From NCBI GenBank assembly GCA_964482235.1, contig CAYZWU010000020.1, positions 1 to 64,000 of the forward strand: 64,000 bases of DNA, written 5' to 3'. The stretch is from CAYZWU01 sp964482235 (GTDB lineage: Bacteria; Planctomycetota; B15-G4; CAYZWU01). Shown one piece after another: positions 25,094-34,775 of the stretch. Numbering within the stretch: position 1 is the first letter of the stretch; every line of letters begins with the position of its first letter. The notes below the pieces were generated by a model. It made no database searches. It saw only the letters and a program-made list of their open reading frames with translations, and was not told the DNA's origin. A program made the translations under genes and the position numbers.

Positions 25094-26674
25094 ATGAAAC
25101 GAAGATCCCTGACGCGCCGTCTTGTTGGGATACTGGTTGCCACTGCCGTGATCTGCGAGCTGCAGGCAAGCCCGCAGGCCGTGCGTCCCTTCGAGAGCGA
25201 TGGCGGCTTCGTGGTGCAGAACGCTATCGACGAGGCGCTGCTCGCTGCTCTGGAGAAAGAAGGGATCGAGCCGGCCAACCTCTGCTCCGACGAGGTCTTC
25301 TTCAGACGCGTCCATCTCGACCTGATCGGCACCCTGCCCGAACCGCGCGATCTGCGGAGGTTTCTCCGGGACCGCAACCCGGACAAGCGCGCTCTCCTCA
25401 TCGATGCCTTGATGGAGCGGGAGGAGTTCGCCGACTACTGGACCCTGAAGTGGGGAGATCTTCTCCGGATCAAGGCGGAGTTCCCCATCAACCTCTGGCC
25501 GAACGCGGTCCAGGCCTACCATCGCTGGGTCCGCACCGCCATCAAGGAGAACATGCCCTACGACCGGTTCGCCCGCGAGCTCCTCACATCGAGCGGCAGC
25601 AACTTCAAGGTACCTCAGGTCAACTTCTACAGGGCGATCCAGGGCCAGGAGCCTTCGACCATCGCCGAGGCGGCGGCTTTGACCTTCATGGGAGTCCGGC
25701 TGGCGAGCCTGTCCGAGGAGCACCGTGCAGGCATGGCGACCCTCTTCTCGCGGATCGCCTTCAAGAAGACGGCCGAGTGGAAGGAGGAGATCGTCTATCT
25801 CCAACCGTCGGCGGGCGACAGCGAAGCGGTCGTCTTTCCTGACGGGACCAGGGTCTCGATCAAGCCGGGCGACGATCCCCGCACGATCTTCGCCCGATGG
25901 CTGATCAGGGACCACAACGAGTGGTTCGCCCTGAGCATCGTGAACCGCATCTGGTCGTGGCTGCTGGGGCGGGGGATCATCCACCAGGCCGATGACATCC
26001 GCCCCGACAATCCCGCTGTTCTTCCCGAGGTTCTGGCGCTGCTGGAGAAGGAGCTCGTCGATGCGGACTTCGATCTCCGTCACATCTTTCGCCTCATCCT
26101 CAACTCCCGGACCTACCAGCAATCGGCGATCCCGAATTCGCCGAATCCCGAAGCGGAGAAGTTCTTCGCCTGCTATCCGGTGCGCCCGCTCGGGGCCGAG
26201 GTCCTGATCGACGCCCTCTGCTGGATCAGCGGAACGAGGGAGAGCTACTCGAGCCCGATCCCCGAACCCTTCACCTTCATCCCGGAGACCAACCGGACGA
26301 TCACACTTTCCGATGGCAGCATCTCCAGCCAGTTTCTCGAGATGTTCGGCCGCCCGGCGCGCGATACGGGCTTCGAGTCGGAACGCAACAGGGAACCCAC
26401 GGACGCGCAGCGCCTTCACCTTCTCAATTCGTCGCACGTTCAGACCAAGTTGGAACGCAGCTGGAGGATTCGCGCCATCCTCAAGTCAACGAAAGGGAAG
26501 CGCGCGCCGATGATCCGCCAGGTCTACCTCCTGATCCTGACGCGCCGGCCGACCGAGACCGAGCTGGCGGCGGCGGAGGAGTACTTCCGGGGAAGCGGGT
26601 TCAACCAGAGGCAGTGCGCCGCGGATCTCGTCTGGGCGCTGATCAACAGCAAGGAGTTCCTCTACCGCCATTGA
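25094..26674 (+). CDS. Exported DUF1549/DUF1553 protein lacking the cytochrome c motif
   Basis: The 526-residue protein has a signal peptide ('LVGILVATAVICELQA'), then DUF1549 ('FFRRVHLDLIGTLPEP', 'YDRFARELLTSSGSN', 'TIAEAAALTFMGVRLA') and DUF1553 ('NRIWSWLLGRGIIHQADDIR', 'HIFRLILNSRTYQQSA', ending 'LVWALINSKEFLYRH'). This pair is typical of Planctomycetota and relatives. Most homologues carry CxxCH just after the FMGVR-like strand; here the segment reads 'ASLSEEHRAGMATLF' with no Cys, so haem is not bound there. ATG 25094 is chosen because GGAG lies six bases before it. It leads an operon with the DUF1501 and PPC genes. The biochemical role of the family is unknown; an envelope location is inferred. 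Confidence 0.9.
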   Translation: MKRRSLTRRLVGILVATAVICELQASPQAVRPFESDGGFVVQNAIDEALLAALEKEGIEPANLCSDEVFFRRVHLDLIGTLPEPRDLRRFLRDRNPDKRALLIDALMEREEFADYWTLKWGDLLRIKAEFPINLWPNAVQAYHRWVRTAIKENMPYDRFARELLTSSGSNFKVPQVNFYRAIQGQEPSTIAEAAALTFMGVRLASLSEEHRAGMATLFSRIAFKKTAEWKEEIVYLQPSAGDSEAVVFPDGTRVSIKPGDDPRTIFARWLIRDHNEWFALSIVNRIWSWLLGRGIIHQADDIRPDNPAVLPEVLALLEKELVDADFDLRHIFRLILNSRTYQQSAIPNSPNPEAEKFFACYPVRPLGAEVLIDALCWISGTRESYSSPIPEPFTFIPETNRTITLSDGSISSQFLEMFGRPARDTGFESERNREPTDAQRLHLLNSSHVQTKLERSWRIRAILKSTKGKRAPMIRQVYLLILTRRPTETELAAAEEYFRGSGFNQRQCAADLVWALINSKEFLYRH

Positions 26675-26724
26675 TCGCAGACACGAAATCTCGATGCCCG
26701 TTCGACAAGAGCGAGGAAAGGAAA

Positions 26725-28062
26725 ATGAGCGAAAAGATCGAAACAGGATCCCTCACCCGTCGCGAGCTGTTGAAGCGGGGAGTCGCCGGAGCCGCGGCTC
26801 TCGCCCTGACCGGCACTCCGGTGATGGGGGCTCGCCCCTCGGTCCGGCCGGCAACGGCCCGTTCGGTCATCCAGATCTGGATGTGGGGAGGCCCCTCCCA
26901 CCTCGACACCTTCGATCCGAAGCCCGAGGCCGGCTACGACTACTGCGGGCCTCTGAGCAAGCCGATATCCACCAACGTGCCGGGCATCCAGATCGGCCAG
27001 CTCCTTCCCCTGCTGTCCAAGCAGGCTGACAAGTATGCGATCATCCGCAGCATGACGCACGGCGTGAACGCCCATGAAACGGCGTCGTACGTCACGCAGA
27101 CCGGGCGTCTTCCCGGACGGGAGGTCTATCCCTGCGCCGGCGCGGTGGTGTCGCTCTTCAAGGGCTACGATGCCGGATACGAGGGACTCGTTCCGCCGTA
27201 CATCGTGCTGACGGAGCCGCAGGGGCGCTTCTCCGAGGCCGGATTCCTGGGTTATCGCTTCAAGCCCTTTGCCACGGGCGGCGATCCCAACAGGGAGCCC
27301 TTTGCCGTCGAGGGGATCGTGGCCCAGGGCATCACCGACGCGAGGCAGCGGAGCCGGCGCAAGCTTCTCCACGATCTCGACACTCTCGGGAAAGCGATGC
27401 CCGCAAACGAGGCCTTCGAGAAGCTCGACCGCTGCGAGGAGAAGGCGTACGACCTGATGTTCGGCGACACGCGCCGGCTTTTCAACCTTTCCGAAGAGGA
27501 CGAGGCCGTGCGCGAGCGGTACGGCCGCAACACCTTCGGCCAGTCTTGTCTCATGGCTCGGAGGCTCGTGGAGAACGGCGTTCCGTACATCACGATCAAC
27601 TACAAGGGCTGGGACACGCACAAGCAGCACTTCGAGACGATGCAGCGCAAGCTGCCCGAACTGGACAAGGGCCTGGCCACCCTGCTGCAGGATCTATCGG
27701 ACCGCGGTCTTCTCGACAGCACGATCGTCTGGTGGGGAGGCGAGTTCGGCCGGTCGCCGAAGGTCCAGTGGCAGCCGCCCTGGAACGGCGGAAGGGGGCA
27801 TTACGGAAAGTGCTTCTCCTCTGTCGTCGCAGGCGGCGGTTTCAAGGGCGGCTCGGTGGTCGGCGCCTCGAGCAGCACCGGCGCCGATGTGGCGGAGAAC
27901 CCCGTTCATCCGAAGAAGCTGATCCGCAGCATCTACAAGCTGCTCGGCATCAACCCGGAAGCCAAGATGCCGAATGCGAAGGGGCTTCGGGTTCGCATTC
28001 TCCCCTCCGAAGGCAACGACACGGCAAGCAGCGGCTGCCTGAAGGAGATCATGACGTCATGA
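26725..28062 (+). CDS. Tat-exported DUF1501 protein
   Basis: The 445-residue product has a Tat-type leader ('SLTRRELLKRGVAGAAALAL') and the sulfatase/alkaline-phosphatase-like DUF1501 fold: 'IQIWMWGGPSHLDTFDPKP', 'SMTHGVNAHETASYVTQTG', 'YITINYKGWDTHKQHFE' and 'WWGGEFGRSPKVQ'. The Asp and His positions in these motifs probably bind metal. DUF1501 genes almost always follow DUF1549/DUF1553 genes, as here with a 50-base gap. Its stop overlaps the start of the PPC gene (ATGA at 28059-28062), so translation is coupled. The start at 26725 has AAAGGAAA upstream. The substrate is unknown. Confidence 0.92.
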   Translation: MSEKIETGSLTRRELLKRGVAGAAALALTGTPVMGARPSVRPATARSVIQIWMWGGPSHLDTFDPKPEAGYDYCGPLSKPISTNVPGIQIGQLLPLLSKQADKYAIIRSMTHGVNAHETASYVTQTGRLPGREVYPCAGAVVSLFKGYDAGYEGLVPPYIVLTEPQGRFSEAGFLGYRFKPFATGGDPNREPFAVEGIVAQGITDARQRSRRKLLHDLDTLGKAMPANEAFEKLDRCEEKAYDLMFGDTRRLFNLSEEDEAVRERYGRNTFGQSCLMARRLVENGVPYITINYKGWDTHKQHFETMQRKLPELDKGLATLLQDLSDRGLLDSTIVWWGGEFGRSPKVQWQPPWNGGRGHYGKCFSSVVAGGGFKGGSVVGASSSTGADVAENPVHPKKLIRSIYKLLGINPEAKMPNAKGLRVRILPSEGNDTASSGCLKEIMTS

Positions 28063-30449
28063 AAGCTCTCGGCCCTATCATTACGCTGTTCCTCCTGCTC
28101 TCGTCGGGCGCCGCATCGGCCCAGGCGGACAAGAGAGATCCGCACATCGGCTACCTCTACCCGAGCGGCGGCCAAAAAGGCACCGTTGTCCGAGTCACGG
28201 TGGGCGGACAGTATCTCAGGGGGATCACGGAGGTTGTCGTTTCCGGCGAGGGGGTGCGCGCTTCGATGGTCCGGTACAACGGACGCGTGAGGCGATTGAA
28301 CGGCGAGGAGCGCCGGGAGCTTGCCAGGCGCCTCACGGAACTGGGCGAGAAGCGAAAAGCCGGCGAGAAGAGCGGAAAGACCCGAGACAGGGAACGGCCT
28401 GCCCGAGGAGCGGACGGAAAGGGAAACGAAAAGAGGAAGGGATCCAAGGACAAGGACTCGAAGGAAAAAGAATCCGTCAAGCTCCCCAACCATCCTCTTC
28501 TCAACGAACTGGAGAGCCTGACTCCTCCCGAGATCGAGATGGTAACCCATGAATTTCTCCGGTTCGATCGAAAGAAACAGCCCAATACGCAGATCGCCGA
28601 GACCGCTGTCATCGAGGTGACCATCGATGACAAGGCTCTGGCCGGCGACCGTGAACTCCGTCTCAGGACACCGCTCGGCTTGACCAATCCGCTCTGCTTC
28701 CAGGTAGGCGATCTGCCGGAGATCTGCGAGCCGGAGCCCTACGACACGGGAGCCAAGCCCGGCACCGCTCTCGATCAGCCGATCCTGCTGAACGGCCAGA
28801 TCAAGCCGGGCGATGTGGACCGCTTCCGATTCATGGCGAAGGAAGGGCAGAAGCTCGTCATCGAGGTGCAGGCCAGGCATCTCATCCCCTACCTGGCCGA
28901 TGCGGTGCCCGGCTGGTTCCAGGCCACCCTGGCCCTCTTCGACGAGAGCGGCAAGGAAGTCGCCTATGTGGACGACTACGGCATCAATCCCGATCCGGTC
29001 CTCTTCTTCGAGGTTCCGAGTACGGGCAACTACGATCTCGAGGTCCGCGACTCGATCTACCGGGGGCGCGAGGACTTCGTCTATCGAATCGCCGTGGGAA
29101 CCTTGCCTTTCATCCGGAGCCTCTTCCCTCTCGGCGGACCGGCCGGCGGCAGGACCGTCGCCTCGATCGACGGCTGGAATCTCAGCAGCTTCAAGCTGCC
29201 GCTGGACACTGCCCCCGGGACGGACAGCATCCGGGAGGCCACGTCGCGCCAGGGCGACCGTTTCTCCAATGCCGTAGCCTATGCCGTGGGCGACCTGCCG
29301 GAATGCATCGAATCCGAACCGAACGGGACGCTGCAGAACGCCATGAAGATCAAGCTGCCCCGCACGATCAACGGCCGGATCCTCGAGCCGGGAGACGAGG
29401 ACATCTTCAGATTCAGGGGGCAGGGCGGCGCGGAGGTGGTTGTCGATGTCACGGGACGCCGGATGAACTCCCCCATCGACTCGCTGGTCAGGCTGATCGA
29501 CAGCAAGGGGCGCGTTCTTGCCTGGAACGACGATCACGAGCACAAGGAGCAGTTCCTGCACAGGGACATGGGGCTGATCACGCACCATGCCGATTCCTAT
29601 CTCAGGGCCAGGCTGCCTCGCTCCGGGATCTATTACATCCAGATCTCCGATTCACAGCGTCACGGTGGTCCCCAGTACGGATACCGGCTGCGCGTCAGTC
29701 CCCCGCAGCCTGATTTTGCGCTGCTCGTCACGCCCTCGACGCTCAACGTCGGCGCGGGTCGAAGCATGCCCCTTGCCGTACACGTCCTCAGAAAGGACGG
29801 CTTCGACGGGCCGATCGACCTCTCCCTGAAGGACGCCCCGCCGGGATTCGTGATCAATGGAGGTCATGTTCCCGGGAACTGCCAGTTTGTCCGGCTGACT
29901 CTTACCGCCCCCCTGAAGCCGTCGGCGAAGTCGTTCTCACTCCAGTTCCAGGGAACGGCAAAGATCGACGGCCGCTCCACGAGCCGGCTCGCCGTCCCTG
30001 CCGACGACGTGATGCAGGCCTTTCTCTACAGGCATCTCGTTCCCTGCCAGGAGCTCGTCGTTGCCATTGCCGGCGCCAGGGCCCGTTCGCTGGCACCGAA
30101 GCCGGCCGGCGATCTGCCTGTCCGGATCCCCGCGGGCGGCAGGGTCACTGTGCGCTACAACCTGCCGAGAAGAGGAAAAGTGGAGAATATCTCCCTCAAG
30201 CTCAGCGATCCTCCCCAGGGAGTCTCCGTCCTCGAATCGAGGTTCGAGACGGGATACGTGGAGATCGTGCTGCAGGCTGATCGAGAGAAAGCGCAGGGCG
30301 GCTCCTCGGGAAACCTGATCTTCGAAGCTTTCACCGAACGGGCCGGCCGGGACAGGAAAGGCAAGTCCACGAAGAAGAAAAGGATTTCACTCGGCGTCCT
30401 GCCGGCCGTTCCCTTTGAGATAGTTGGACGCTCGAATCTCGTCCCATAA
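28059..30449 (+). CDS. Exported PPC-domain (bacterial pre-peptidase C-terminal) protein
   Basis: This 796-residue protein starts at the ATG that overlaps the DUF1501 stop. It has a signal peptide ('IITLFLLLSSGAASAQADK'), an IPT/TIG-like first domain ('GYLYPSGGQKGTVVRVTVGG'), then at least two PPC domains with the classic layout 'EPNGTLQNAMKIKLP' ... 'GDEDIFRFRGQGGAEVVVDV' ... 'YYIQISDSQRHGGPQYGYRL'. Residues 90-145 are a highly charged Lys/Glu/Asp/Arg insert between strands of the N-terminal region. It is probably the structural or binding partner of the DUF1549/DUF1501 pair. The last 63 bases overlap the convergent gene below. Confidence 0.88.
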   Translation: MKALGPIITLFLLLSSGAASAQADKRDPHIGYLYPSGGQKGTVVRVTVGGQYLRGITEVVVSGEGVRASMVRYNGRVRRLNGEERRELARRLTELGEKRKAGEKSGKTRDRERPARGADGKGNEKRKGSKDKDSKEKESVKLPNHPLLNELESLTPPEIEMVTHEFLRFDRKKQPNTQIAETAVIEVTIDDKALAGDRELRLRTPLGLTNPLCFQVGDLPEICEPEPYDTGAKPGTALDQPILLNGQIKPGDVDRFRFMAKEGQKLVIEVQARHLIPYLADAVPGWFQATLALFDESGKEVAYVDDYGINPDPVLFFEVPSTGNYDLEVRDSIYRGREDFVYRIAVGTLPFIRSLFPLGGPAGGRTVASIDGWNLSSFKLPLDTAPGTDSIREATSRQGDRFSNAVAYAVGDLPECIESEPNGTLQNAMKIKLPRTINGRILEPGDEDIFRFRGQGGAEVVVDVTGRRMNSPIDSLVRLIDSKGRVLAWNDDHEHKEQFLHRDMGLITHHADSYLRARLPRSGIYYIQISDSQRHGGPQYGYRLRVSPPQPDFALLVTPSTLNVGAGRSMPLAVHVLRKDGFDGPIDLSLKDAPPGFVINGGHVPGNCQFVRLTLTAPLKPSAKSFSLQFQGTAKIDGRSTSRLAVPADDVMQAFLYRHLVPCQELVVAIAGARARSLAPKPAGDLPVRIPAGGRVTVRYNLPRRGKVENISLKLSDPPQGVSVLESRFETGYVEIVLQADREKAQGGSSGNLIFEAFTERAGRDRKGKSTKKKRISLGVLPAVPFEIVGRSNLVP

Positions 30450-31295
30450 CTCCCTCAGAACCACGTAGAGGCGGCAACCCTCCTTCTTGACGGCAAGGTC
30501 GTCCTCCGTCTCGACTTCGATCGAGAAGAACTCCTGCAGCTCGTCGAGGTGTCCCGGTGGATCGAGCCGGTTCTCCTTTTCCTCCACGTAGAGGCGCAGC
30601 GGATCGAGCGGGGGGCATTCCTCGAGGAGGAGATCGGCCGAGGCGAGCAGGGACCGCGCCGTCTCATCGAGTTTTCGGACGAGTTCGTCGAGCCTCGCAT
30701 CCCGCGCTTTGGACACGATCCGCCTCTCGACGTAGTAGAGGCCCAGACCTTCCACCCGTCCCGTGCCGCAATCGTCGAGCTTCTCGTGGATCGCCAGGCA
30801 CTCCTCTTCCACATCGCACACGTACTTCTCGTAAGAATCGAGAGAAAGCGCCGCCTGGTGCTTCTTGTCGATGTAGCTCAGCTTCTCGTCGCAGCAGGCA
30901 GGACAGAACCACGGCCGGCCTGCGTCCGGTGACCCCGGCTCGATCCTCTCGTGGTTCGAGAAGGGAAAGAACTTCGCTGCCATTCGCTGATACGCCTCGC
31001 GATAGGAATACGAAGATCTGTCCCTGTTCCGGTCGTGGAAGGAGGAGATATCGCTGCGGGAACCCGGCATCAGCTCCTCGTCATGGCGGTGGCAGTAGTG
31101 AAAAAGATCCTGGATCTCCGCCTGCTCCATCGTCCCGATTGCGTGCCTGTTCGTGAAATCCTCCCAGACCTTCTCCTGCCAGTGGAGAAGGCGGCTTCGG
31201 CAGGTCGGATTCCGATGCAGCGCCTCCATGAAACGATCCAGAGTGGCGGCGTCGACAAAACCGGCGAACTGCTTTCTGATCTTTTTCTTGTCCAC
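30387..31295 (-). CDS. Hypothetical cytoplasmic protein
   Basis: I do not recognise this 302-residue protein. It has no signal peptide or membrane span, is rich in Arg, Asp, Glu and His, and carries one Cys cluster ('WFCPACCDEKLSYIDKKH') that might bind metal. The C-terminal half looks helical, with Leu/Glu-rich stretches ('LDELVRKLDETARSLLAS'). GTG 31295 is preferred because AAGGAG lies six bases upstream. It is 71 bases downstream of the thioredoxin-fold/TPR gene on the same strand. Its 3' end overlaps the PPC gene by 63 bases in convergent orientation. Confidence 0.75.
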   Translation of the reverse strand: MDKKKIRKQFAGFVDAATLDRFMEALHRNPTCRSRLLHWQEKVWEDFTNRHAIGTMEQAEIQDLFHYCHRHDEELMPGSRSDISSFHDRNRDRSSYSYREAYQRMAAKFFPFSNHERIEPGSPDAGRPWFCPACCDEKLSYIDKKHQAALSLDSYEKYVCDVEEECLAIHEKLDDCGTGRVEGLGLYYVERRIVSKARDARLDELVRKLDETARSLLASADLLLEECPPLDPLRLYVEEKENRLDPPGHLDELQEFFSIEVETEDDLAVKKEGCRLYVVLRELWDEIRASNYLKGNGRQDAE

Positions 31296-31366
31296 ACTCT
31301 TCTCCTTGGAGAACGGGAATGCGGTATCGAGCCGCAATCGAACGAGAGACCGGTCAAGCCTGCGAT

Positions 31367-33643
31367 CTACCGTCCGCCGCCCGGCGGACGGCCGCGCCCC
31401 TGTCCTCTTCTACCCCTGAAGTTCCGCCTCGGGCCTTCGCCCTCGTAAGCCGGAAGGCGAAGGAGTTCGGGATCGAGGCTGGCCATCGCCGCCTCGAGCC
31501 TGGCTACGAGATCGTCGCGCTTCTTTTCCTTCAATCGCTGCAGCAGCATCTTGGCCGTGTCGACGGGCGAGATGCCGAGTCCGTCCATGGTGGCCGCTGC
31601 ATCTGGTTTCTTCGCGAAGCAGAGCAGTATCTCCTCGAGCGCCTTCTCGTGATCTCCCCGCTCGTAGGCAAGCCGCGCCCGCCCGGCCAGCGCCAGGGCC
31701 ACGTAATGATCAGCCGTCTCCCTGGAAGGAGGATTGACCTCCACGCTGCGCCCGTAATGGGCGATGGCGCGATCATAGGCTGCCAACGCCTTCGACTCGC
31801 TGCCGCGGCGGCGGAAGAACTCGGCCGTGACGAGAGAGGCATACCCGGCGAACCACTCGAGGTGAAGGCCGTTCTCCCTCTCGCGGAGCATCGTCTCGTA
31901 GGCAGCCTCGAGCCCGGCGACGCCCTTCTCCCTCAGGATGCGGCCGCGCAGCCTGTCATGGAGGATCCATGAATCGGGAAAGCGGACAAGCCCCTGATCG
32001 AGAATCCTGGCCGCCTGCCCGGAAGCGCCGAGGAGCTTGAGGAAATCGTAATGAGTGGCCACGTGGATGTCCGTCCCCCGCGGGTGGCGGTCGAGCACCG
32101 AGTAGGCCGTGTGCAGATCGGTGAGCCACTGCCCGGTCCCCTCGAAGGCCCGCGACCAGGAGCTCCAGTCCCGCTTGTCGCGCACCGCCTCGGCGATGGA
32201 CTCCCGCCGCGCCCTGGCAAAGAGCTCGAGCACGGCCATCGCTTCCCACCCCGCCTCGCCCGGCGGCAAGGCGCTTACGGCAGCCTCGGCCCGGGGATAG
32301 GAGTCGTCGATCTCGTCGAGATAATAATGAGAAAGCGCGATGATCGCATCGACACGCCAGCTCTTCTCTCCCAGCTCCTCGGCCGCGCGAGCCGTGTGGC
32401 GCGCATCCATCAGGAGCGACTGTCGGAACTCCTTGTCCGTGCCGGACTGCTCGACGGCAAAGGCGAGAAACGAGCCGGCAAGATCGACGTGCAGCCCGGG
32501 ATCGCCGGACTCGAGAACCTTGTCCTGGCCCGCGATCCGTTCTTCATGGACCGCGATGCCGATGGGAGCGGCCGGCGATTCGCTGTTCTCGAGAGCCTGC
32601 GTCCAGCCGTCCACGTCGATCACGCTCGACCGGTTGGCCAGCCCCCTGTGCACCACGGCCATCATCCGCGCCTTGGGAGCCGATTCGCCCAGCCGCGCCA
32701 GAGCCCCGACAAGGGCGCTGCGCTCGGCCGGCTCCATGGGAACGCGGAGCGCCTCGGTGATGAGATCGAAGGCATTGGCCGACTCGATATTGACCAGCGC
32801 CTCCCGGGCCAGGCGGCTCATCTCCACGTCGAAGCCGAAGACCGCCAGGCGCAGCAGGTCGACCTGTGCCGCCTCGCCGTGTTCCCTCGCCGCCTGGAGA
32901 AGCGACCGCCGCAACGCGCTGTCGCCCGCGGCATAGGCCTCCTCCACGGCGAGCCGGTCGCGGATATCGCGGCTGGCAACCCTCTCGACGATCGGCCTGT
33001 CGCCCCGGACGACCGTGTTCGGTACGGTCTCCCGGTTGTCTATACCGTTTCGGATCGTCTCGAAGACCGAATCCGTATCGAAGGCATAGTAGACGTCGTA
33101 GGTCTCCTGGCCGTCGAGCTCGACACCCACGTGGCGCGGAGCGATCCGCTTGCCGTCGAAGAACTCCTTGTAGAGTCCGGGCTCGATGGCGATATGCTCG
33201 CCGCAGGTGACGCTTCCGAAGCGGGGACAGAGTATCCGCCGTCCCTGGGCGTCGTAGTCGCGCGGGTTGTGCCGGTAGACCGAAGCGATCACGCAGACGT
33301 ATGGCTCGTAGAGCTTCGCCGTATCGGGCTGGCGGTAGCGGACGCCGGCGTAATGCTCCGACGCGATTTCACCGTCCATGTTCACGCAGACGAGGATCGG
33401 CTTGCCCGTTTCGCGCGAAACGGCCAGCGCGTCCTCCCAGGTGCGCTGCCAGGTGATCAGGCAGGGACGCTTCCAGTCCCCGGCCGTGGGGGCCGACCAG
33501 ATCTGCTCCCGGGTCGGGCGGTCGCCGGTGCGGTCCTGGCCCGCCAAGTCGGTAGCGAGAAGAGACAGGAGCAGCACGAAAGCGAAGAGGAGCGGAAAGA
33601 AACGTTGCTGGATCGATAATGCGTAAAGACGAGATTTTGACAC
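31367..33643 (-). CDS. Exported thioredoxin-fold protein without CxxC, with helical repeats and a Gly/Arg-rich tail
   Basis: Start GTG 33643 has GAGG six bases upstream and gives a clean signal peptide ('FFPLLFAFVLLLSLLATDLA'). Residues 55-180 resemble a thioredoxin/DUF255-like fold ('WEDALAVSRETGKPILVCVN'), but the CxxC position reads 'MDGEIASEHYAG', so redox activity is not expected. HEAT-like helices and then TPR-like pairs fill residues 230-730 ('AALAGRARLAYERGDHEKAL'). The last 20 residues are a basic Gly/Arg-rich tail containing 'GRRGQGRGRPPGGG'. It diverges from the MoxR-Bat operon, suggesting an envelope partner of that system. The role is inferred from context. Confidence 0.8.
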   Translation of the reverse strand: MSKSRLYALSIQQRFFPLLFAFVLLLSLLATDLAGQDRTGDRPTREQIWSAPTAGDWKRPCLITWQRTWEDALAVSRETGKPILVCVNMDGEIASEHYAGVRYRQPDTAKLYEPYVCVIASVYRHNPRDYDAQGRRILCPRFGSVTCGEHIAIEPGLYKEFFDGKRIAPRHVGVELDGQETYDVYYAFDTDSVFETIRNGIDNRETVPNTVVRGDRPIVERVASRDIRDRLAVEEAYAAGDSALRRSLLQAAREHGEAAQVDLLRLAVFGFDVEMSRLAREALVNIESANAFDLITEALRVPMEPAERSALVGALARLGESAPKARMMAVVHRGLANRSSVIDVDGWTQALENSESPAAPIGIAVHEERIAGQDKVLESGDPGLHVDLAGSFLAFAVEQSGTDKEFRQSLLMDARHTARAAEELGEKSWRVDAIIALSHYYLDEIDDSYPRAEAAVSALPPGEAGWEAMAVLELFARARRESIAEAVRDKRDWSSWSRAFEGTGQWLTDLHTAYSVLDRHPRGTDIHVATHYDFLKLLGASGQAARILDQGLVRFPDSWILHDRLRGRILREKGVAGLEAAYETMLRERENGLHLEWFAGYASLVTAEFFRRRGSESKALAAYDRAIAHYGRSVEVNPPSRETADHYVALALAGRARLAYERGDHEKALEEILLCFAKKPDAAATMDGLGISPVDTAKMLLQRLKEKKRDDLVARLEAAMASLDPELLRLPAYEGEGPRRNFRGRRGQGRGRPPGGGR

Positions 33644-33772
33644 GGCTAACCTCAAGCTGTAGATTGTCCATTTCAAAAGAATCAAATTATCGTGATACAG
33701 CGGCTATGGCAAGCTGTTTCAAAGCGCTTTCATCTCGATACTATATATGTCTGTAATCGAGGAGCAACAGCC

Positions 33773-34762
33773 ATGACCGATCCGACTTCCGTGACGGGCG
33801 AGATCCAGGAAAAGAGCGCCGTTCTCCACGGCCTGATCGAGGAAGTGGAGAAAGTGATCGTGGGTCAGAGGCCTCTTCTCGAAAGCCTGCTCATCGGTCT
33901 CCTGGCTGACGGACACGTGCTGCTCGAAGGGGTTCCCGGCCTTGCCAAGTCGCTGGCCGTGCAGTCCGTTGCCGCCGCGCTGGGCGGGCAGTTCCGGCGT
34001 ATCCAGTTCACGCCCGACCTTCTGCCGTCCGACCTGCTCGGCACGCAGGTCTACAACCCGAAGACGGGCGACTGGTCTGTTCGCGAGGGACCGATCTTCA
34101 GCAACATCGTTCTTGCCGACGAGATCAACCGCGCCCCGGCCAAGGTGCAGTCCGCATTGCTCGAGGCGATGCAGGAGCGCCAGGTCTCCCTCTCCGGCGA
34201 GACCAGACGCCTTCCCGCTCCCTTCCTCGTTCTGGCCACGCAGAATCCCATCGATCAGGAAGGCACATACCCCCTGCCCGAGGCGCAGGTCGACCGGTTC
34301 ATGCTCAAGGTCCTGGTCGACTACCCGGACAGGGACGAGGAGATGGTGATCGTCGAAAGAATGGCCACCACGGGAAGCAAGCCCGCAGCCGGCGAGGTCG
34401 CCACTCTGGAGCAGATCGAGGCGGCGCGGCAGCTCCTCGACCGCATCCATCTGGACGAGAAGGTCCTCGGCTACCTGGTCGATCTGGTGAGCGCCACGCG
34501 CCGGCCGCAGGAGTTCGGGCTTCCCGAACTGCAGCCGCTCATCCTCTACGGAGCCTCGCCGCGCGCCTCCATCGCTCTCACCCTGGCGGGACGTGCACGG
34601 GCCTTTCTCGAGGGCCGCGCCTTCGTGACTCCCCAGGACATCAAGTCGATCGGCATGGATGTGCTGCGCCACCGGGTGATCACCACCTACGAGGCCGAGG
34701 CCGAGGGGCTGGAGTCCGTTGACCTGATCCAGAAGATATTCGACACCGTGCCGGTGCCTTAG
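33773..34762 (+). CDS. MoxR-family AAA+ ATPase
   Basis: The 329-residue protein has Walker A 'GVPGLAKS', Walker B and sensor motifs 'ADEINRAPAKVQSALLEAMQ' and 'VLATQNPIDQEGTYPLPEAQ', which are diagnostic of MoxR. ATG 33773 follows GAGGAG. MoxR proteins are chaperone-like ATPases that act with von Willebrand factor A proteins in envelope or metal-centre assembly and stress tolerance. It leads an eight-gene operon (to 41624) with DUF58, VWA and Bat genes, the usual arrangement. Confidence 0.95.
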   Translation: MTDPTSVTGEIQEKSAVLHGLIEEVEKVIVGQRPLLESLLIGLLADGHVLLEGVPGLAKSLAVQSVAAALGGQFRRIQFTPDLLPSDLLGTQVYNPKTGDWSVREGPIFSNIVLADEINRAPAKVQSALLEAMQERQVSLSGETRRLPAPFLVLATQNPIDQEGTYPLPEAQVDRFMLKVLVDYPDRDEEMVIVERMATTGSKPAAGEVATLEQIEAARQLLDRIHLDEKVLGYLVDLVSATRRPQEFGLPELQPLILYGASPRASIALTLAGRARAFLEGRAFVTPQDIKSIGMDVLRHRVITTYEAEAEGLESVDLIQKIFDTVPVP

Positions 34763-34775
34763 CTGCGGGGGACGG

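Noticed and set aside
32051..33619. Plus-strand frame of 522 codons antisense to the thioredoxin-fold protein
   Set aside because: No recognisable motif; the minus-strand frame has a signal peptide, fold and repeats.
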